Assembly (NCBI GenBank): GCA_014058105.1
Contig: JACGCM010001747.1
Coordinates: forward strand, 3,224,001 to 3,288,000
Source of the DNA: Kingdonia uniflora
Taxonomy: Eukaryota > Streptophyta > Magnoliopsida > Ranunculales > Circaeasteraceae
DNA length: 64,000 nt
Reading direction: 5' to 3'
Within the stretch, counting starts at the first letter, position 1, and each line of letters opens with the position of its first letter. The position numbers and the translations under genes are program-made. The notes below the pieces were generated by a model. It was not told the DNA's origin. It saw only the letters and a list, made by a program, of their open reading frames with translations, and ran no database searches. Positions 58,644 through 64,000 of this stretch are shown here, in pieces.

Positions 58644-59900
58644 TCAGGGAAATTCTTAGGCCACTTAATCAGCATGCGCGGTATTGAAGCTGATCCAGAT
58701 CGTATTCCCGTATTATTATCTATGCCTTCTCCAAAAAGGAAGAAAGATGTCCAGAAGTTAGCAGGCAAGATTGCCGCAATAAAATGTTTTGTTTCAAAAT
58801 CTTTCGATCGCTGTCGATGGCTGTTCAACTTATTGCATGAGGGGACAACAAAACAAAAACCTAAGAAGGACCCCAAGATCGAATGGATAACAGAGTACGA
58901 AATAACATTTTAACAACTTCAACTTTACTTGGGATCACCGCCAGTGATGAGTACACCTCGCAAAGGGGAAGAACTCACCATTTATCTTGCAGTTACTGAA
59001 AAATCATTAAGTTTTGTTCTCATTCGACTTGATGAGAAGACCGAGATGCATGTCTAATTCATCAGTAAAACTCTCACTCCAGCAGAATCCTGATACAGGA
59101 AGGTTGAGAAACTACTTTTAACTCACGTCTACACCTTGCAAAAATTGAGACAGTACTTTTAAGCCCACTCAGTACGAGTAGTGACCAACTACCCTCTACG
59201 TGAAATCTTATCCAAACGAGAAAAATTTAGACGAGTCCAGCAATGGTCAGTCACTCTTGGCGAGCATGACATCCATTTTGAACCCAAACATTCTAAAAAG
59301 GGTCTGGCCGTAGCAAATTTCCTTGCAGACTTCCCCGTAGAAGATCCTGATTGGGAAGAAGACAACACAAAAATTCATGAAGAATAGCTCGAAGAAAGGG
59401 CAGACTGGATAACTATAAAAGGATGGCGTCTTTTAACTGATGGATCTTCTAGACCCATAGGATCAGGCATCAGAATTGTACTGATCACACCTTCTAATGA
59501 TAGAATTAAAAAGGCAATCCGATTGAATTTCAAAGCTACCAACAATGCAGCCGAGTATGAGGCAATGATTCACAGTCTAGATATGGCTGTATATAGAGCT
59601 TGGAATATCTGAACTGTCTGTATATACAGATTCTTTACTCATTATAAACCATTACACAGAAAAATTCTAGAAGAATGGAAAAATGATAGATTACGCAGCC
59701 GCAGTAGCCAACATAATGAATAGATTCAAGAAATTTTTTATCGAATATTTACTGCGCGGAAAAAATTGACATTCTGATTCCCTCGCATATCTTACAGGAG
59801 TTCTTGGCTCAGAAGCTCGATATCTCAAGATCGAAGTATTATCAACCCCCAACATTTACATCATAAGCTCAAATTATGTTAATACTGGGGGCGTTGAAGA
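58644..59900 (+). pseudogene. Tat2 RNase H and archaeal-type second RNase H
   Basis: Connection KFLGHLISMRGIEADPDRI, then RNase H (VMSTPRKGEELTIYLAVTEK, VVTNYPLREILSKREKFRRV). The second domain follows (KGWRLLTDGSSRPIGSGIRI, LNFKATNNAAEYEAMIHSLD; about 59415-59595). Stops and indels are present. The domain order matches Tat1. Confidence 0.87.
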
Positions 59901-61160
59901 GGATGAGGACGATTGGAGACGACCTTTCCTTAAGTATATTGGGACCAAAAACAAATTTAACGGCAAACTCCCTCAAGACCCTACTGAAAGAAGGCGCATA
60001 CTTGATAATGCTAAATGTTACATCGTGGAAAACGACCTCTTATACAAGATTTCGGTCACAGGACCATATCTCGAATGCTTATCCCACAAAAAAACTCAAA
60101 AATTCCTACACGAACTACATGAAGGTACTTGTAGTTCCCACGCAGTAGGAAAATCTCTAGCAAATCGAGCTCTTTACCAAGATGTCTTATGGTATAAAAT
60201 GAAAGCTCAAGCCATCGAACTCGCAAGCAAATGCGATGCCTGTCAACGTCATGGTCCCCAAATTTAAGCTCTAGCCTTGGAACTCCATTCCAGCAATGTT
60301 GTATGGCCATTTAAAAGATGGGCCCTCGACCTTGTCGGCGAGATTCCTACCGTACCAGGATAACAGAAATATCTGTTAGTCGCAACGGATTACTTCACTA
60401 AGTAGGTAGAAGCAGTTCCTCTGTGCCGCACACGAGAAGATGAAGTCATCAAGTTCATCTTGAAAGACATCATCATCCATTTCGGCTGCCCCCATCTCAT
60501 CTGGATCGACAATGGACCTTAGTTCGTTGGCTCCAAAGTCATTGAATTCCTCAATCAACATAACATCATACATTCTCCTTCAAATCCGTATTACCCGCAA
60601 GGGAATGGTCAGACCAAAATTACTAATCGCACTATCGTAGATGGGATCAAAAAATGTTTGGCAGATAAGAAGGGCAATTGGGTCATAGAATTACCACGTG
60701 TTATGGGCTTATCGAACTACACCTTGAGTTTCAACTGGATACACACCGTTCCTCCTGGCTTACAGTACATAAGCAATCATCCCTACTCAGTATCATTACC
60801 CTATTCACGACCATACCATAACCGATGAAGAAAATGAATTCCAACTAGCATGTAATATGAATTAGATCGAGGAGACTCGGGACAGAGCAATCATGAATTT
60901 GGGAAGGTATTACCAAGCTTTAGCCCGATCTTATAATAAACGCGTTCGTCATAGAGAGTTTAAAATCAAGGATCTGGTCCCCTGAGAAATTCCTAAACAT
61001 CGGAAAGAGCTCAACGCAGGGAAATTATCCAAAAACTGAGAAGGTCCTTTTGTCGTTATCGGAAAAAGTGGCCTCGGTTCTAGCGACCTCGCCACTGAGC
61101 ATGGCAAACACATACCTAATACTTGGAACACACGGAGACTGAAGTTGTATCGCAGATAAA
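59901..61160 (+). pseudogene. Tat2 integrase
   Basis: Zinc finger FLHELHEGTCSSHAVGKSLA ... CDACQRHGP (60090-60260), core with TDYFTK (near 60385) and IDNGP (near 60505), then [20 protein letters not shown]. Lys at 60616-60618 stands where the catalytic Glu of the DD35E triad should be. The C-terminal part is near 60900-61155. Several stops. Confidence 0.85.
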
Positions 61161-61428
61161 AAATATGTCACAGTGTACTTTCCTTCAATCAATCTATCAT
61201 TTCGTATGACGATCTCACATCAATGAAAGACTTATGTTTGATCCACATACATCTGAGTACTTTCTACTATGCCATACAATACTCTATCTAACATATTCGT
61301 TGTACGTCAATCTTACACCAATGAAATACTTGTGTTTGATTTCCCTACATTACAGTACTTCTTCTAATATATCTAATAAGTACTTCTATACACAGATTAC
61401 AGATTATTTTTTGCTTCAACCAACCTAA
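61161..61428 (+). other. Tat2 post-pol spacer
   Basis: Non-coding. Contains a loose repeat of CATC...ATGAAA.ACTT.TGTTTGAT (61219 and 61315) just before the regular tandem array. Confidence 0.45.
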
Positions 61429-61652
61429 TCATCTAAATACATTACAAATCGTTTGTTGCTTCGGCTAAACTGATCATCTCAATACATTACATATCGTTTG
61501 TTGCTTCGGCCAAACCGATAATCTAAATATATTACAGATCGTTTGTTGCTTTGGCCAAATCGATCATCAAAATACATTACAGACCGTTTGTTGTTTCGGC
61601 TAAACTGATCATCTCATACATCGCAAATCGTTTACCACTTTGGCTGAACCGA
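61429..61652. repeat. 45-bp tandem repeat, 5 copies, in Tat2
   Basis: Units begin TCATCTAAATACATTACA and continue CGTTTGTTGCTTCGGC.AAAC.GA. Five copies of 44-45 bp, plus a degraded half unit before them (61391-61428). The position after integrase mirrors the repeat of Tat1. Confidence 0.92.
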
Positions 61653-63600
61653 TCACATATCACGCTGCCTTCCATACATTATCGTTGGTACCTCACACGG
61701 TTAGTACAGTTAACTATTTCATCCTTAACTATTTCTTCATACATATATATTTTTATCCTTGTTTCGTATACATACAACATAATCACATTCCTCATTCTTT
61801 ATTAAAGCTATCACTTAAATCATTACCCACATCAGAAGGTCTTGCCACATCCCGTAAAACACTTCCATATAACTACCTACGCATGAATTCTGGCATTCTC
61901 CCCACAATAATTTTCTTTCCCTCTCTAACCATGCTTTGTTTAAACGATCCGATTCTGGCAATCATGGATTGTAAATATTCAGACCAGATTACCTCTATCT
62001 CACATTCTACACCTTGGGCAATCAAACCATTATATACCATCTTACTTTCAGCTTCCAATCTCTTCAATTCTCCCACAAAGAACGATGTTACTGCCACCAT
62101 CTCTCTCTCGTGACTATCACCTGCCTCATTTTTAACCTATTTACTATGAAGGAGTTCGCTCAGCTTATGTTGCGCTTCCTTCAGTGCGGTTTCCAGTTGC
62201 TCACAACGATCGTCTACTCATCGTTTTGCACGACACACAACCAAATTCCGAGCTTCTAGCACTATCATAAATTCATCCATATGATAAATCAAATATATTG
62301 ATGCTTCATTGCCTTCACATTCTACCCTCTTTGCGTCATAACATACCTTCAACTGCAACAGATTCTTATCTAGCTTCCTATTCGCGTTTCAAAGTATGTC
62401 ATTTTCGGACTGGTATTCTAAGATATCCAGATGTTGCGTTTGCAAAATCTGTTCTAGCTTACATATTTTGTTCTAATCCTTTTTATGACTTCATTCTGTT
62501 GGGCACAAACCTCCTCTATCTTCTTTACCATCATCTCAGTAACCAACCACAATACTTCGTATTTGCAAGCACGAACTCAAACATCACTTATCCCTGCAGA
62601 AGATACAACTCATACCAGCCACGATTCCTGATTTTATAGCCACCAGAAAGATTTGTGAAGATATTTCCCCACTGATTCAGAAGAAGAGTATATTGTTCTA
62701 GCAATATTCACGGAACGACAGAAGTTCATCATCAATTACAGAAATATTATGATAGCTTTTTGTTTCCATATCATAACTTATCTCCTCAGATTTTATACGG
62801 ACACATATCAAAATGGCAACAAACAAGACGACAACCAATCCAACAGTTCCACACACAGCTACATATCAACCCTATCTCACAGTTCGCATAAATTTGACAT
62901 CCAGTTCGCATAAACAGTTCGACCTCCTCTATACCGGTATTTCCAACAAGTCGTTCCTCTCAATCACATTCTCGATTTCCTCTAAATTTTACCCCAACTC
63001 TCACTACCATTTTCCCTTCATTCCCATAATACCTAAACATCTATGTTACTAACGCCTATGTTACAAACAGAAAGTGAAACAAGCAAGCTCGAGACAAAGT
63101 ATCATCATAACAGAATAGATATATTTCATTCAGTTTGAAAGTTTCTCTTACAAAATACTTTACAGAAGAATACATAGATTTTATAGATTACTTCAATTTA
63201 TATCAAGTATCAGCTCGACATTTATCTTAGCACGAAGAGTCAACAGAAGAGGCAGATTTTAAACTTTGATCCTATGCTGCAAGACTCAAGAAAGTTAGAA
63301 CTAGACATCACAGATGAAAGATCTTCTTCATGATCAAAGAGCTATGATCCATGGAAGAAAATGATCATCTGCATCCTCATCACCTCCTCGCATGCTAGAG
63401 ATTGACGGAAGGCCCATTTCTTCAACAATCCCCACTCATTAGCAGGGTATCGACGAGACTCCCTCGGCCGAGCGCCTGCCGCTTCATCTTCAATTGTAAC
63501 AGCTTCCTCTGCCAGCAACCAAAAATCGTTACGACGTTCTGCCTCAGATGTTAACAGGTAATGGAAACGTACCATTTGAATGTGGTCATCTCATGCCTCC
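61653..63600 (-). pseudogene. antisense accessory region of Tat2
   Basis: Minus strand, opposite to pol. An open segment 61873-62100 encodes a helical protein piece (VAVTSFFVGELKRLEAESKM, EYLQSMIARIGSFKQSMVRE). Another, 63342-63575, starts MVRFHYLLTSEAERRNDFWL and contains ANEWGLLKKWAFRQSLACEE. Between them stops are frequent. Position and direction match the Tat1 accessory ORF, and both carry coiled-coil segments. Sequence similarity between the two is too weak to judge by eye. Confidence 0.5.
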
Positions 63601-63782
63601 ATCCAGTGGCGGATCCAAGATTTTTGGTGAGGGGGGGGGGCGAGTCAATGTCAACAAGTTAAAGTCAAAGTCAAAGTCAAATTTTTATTATAATTGCTAG
63701 AAACATGACAAAGGATAACCAAAATAAAGCAATCATTTAAAGTACAATTGCTACATAAAAGATAAATAATTTACCAAATATT
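63601..63782. other. possible transposon terminus and G-tract
   Basis: CAGTGGCGGATCCAAGATTT at 63604 resembles a repeat terminus common in plant genomes. It is followed by G10 (63631-63640) and a GTCAAA short repeat. No inverted partner is present in the window. Confidence 0.35.
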
Positions 63783-63911
63783 CTGAAGAAACTATTTGGA
63801 GCAGTTAACACTTGCAATATGAACGTTGTCAAGACCGCCAAGAATAGCAGCAACCAACTTTGAGTAGAAGGGGTTCCATACTCTGTATTCAATCTTTGTG
63901 ACATCTTCAGC
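63783..63911 (-). pseudogene. fibrillarin-like exon, partial
   Basis: Minus strand, directly after an acceptor-like [39 protein letters not shown], then ASVNCSK and a stop. Fibrillarin is the nucleolar box C/D snoRNA 2'-O-methyltransferase; the part seen lies just before its SAM-binding motif (YLGAASGTT), which is not found downstream. It could be a captured or decayed exon, or an exon of a gene continuing beyond the window. The lack of a clear donor and the nearby repeat terminus favour a fragment. Confidence 0.65.
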
Positions 63912-64000
63912 CTGAAAGGAAAGAACGAAGGACAAAAGATTAAAAATCAAGGAAGAAAATTCATAACGCTAAAGTATAGTTTGCATCAGAGAAGAATAAA

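Larger units (their letters stand above)
49493..63600 (+). mobile_element. second Tat-type retrotransposon (Tat2), 3' end not found
   Basis: 5' LTR in two pieces (about 49493-49763 and 53748-54088) around a hAT-like insertion, primer site at 54089, then gag, protease, RT, two RNase H domains, integrase, tandem repeats and an antisense region. No second copy of the LTR is seen before the window ends, so the 3' LTR is absent or lies outside. Both ends are approximate. Stops are frequent throughout. Confidence 0.8.

Noticed and set aside
61234..63052. Plus-strand open frames after the Tat2 integrase
   Set aside because: Composition (many Tyr, Ser, Ile, Thr) and lack of motifs mark them as shadows of the minus-strand accessory region or repeat array.

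Overview
This window is nuclear DNA from a flowering plant, probably a eudicot. Three things show it: spliced genes with GT-AG introns, two genes whose closest recognisable relatives are Arabidopsis genes, and plant-type transposable elements (Copia, Ty3/gypsy Tat clade, TR-GAG, hAT, plant mobile domain). I cannot name the species.

Left third (1-23.5 kb) is genic. A myotubularin-family phosphoinositide 3-phosphatase (MTM1/MTM2 type) runs on the + strand from before the window to 19335. Fourteen exons can be placed, and the CX5R active site is split across an intron. Its longest intron (4105-11924) holds a degenerate Copia retrotransposon, which itself holds a 3.35-kb gag-only retrotransposon (TR-GAG type) in the opposite orientation. 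Both have recognisable LTRs and target-site duplications. A small MITE-like element with a 6-bp target duplication sits in another intron. About 2 kb downstream, also on +, lies an apparently intact two-exon LRR receptor-like kinase. I recognise it as the PXC1 (At2g36570) orthologue, an atypical kinase with HGN in place of HRD.

Middle (24.5-33.9 kb) is a decayed plant-mobile-domain (PMD) gene followed by a string of short coiled-coil exons. Its non-coding gaps contain repeated 27-30-bp inverted-repeat units built on ATTGTCGA. A Copia gag remnant with two zinc knuckles follows on the - strand.

Right half (33.9-64 kb) is a nest of LTR elements. A Ty3/gypsy remnant on - is split in its integrase by a 12.5-kb Tat-type element (35743-48282), also on -, with dual RNase H. 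Between pol and the 3' LTR this element carries a palindrome-bearing tandem repeat and an antisense, intron-containing accessory ORF. A fragment of the same gypsy family lies beyond it in the opposite orientation. A second Tat-type element then runs on + from about 49.5 kb. Its 5' LTR is interrupted by a 4-kb hAT-like element carrying a reductase gene fragment, its gag-protease region is duplicated in tandem (1435-bp period), and it too has tandem repeats and an antisense accessory region after pol. The last 400 bp hold a fibrillarin-like exon on -.

Only the MTM gene and PXC1 look functional. Nearly everything from 24.5 kb on is mobile-element sequence with many stops. The most unusual observations are the ATTGTCGA hairpin arrays, the antisense spliced ORF of the Tat element, and the parallel hypervariable tandem repeats in both Tat elements.
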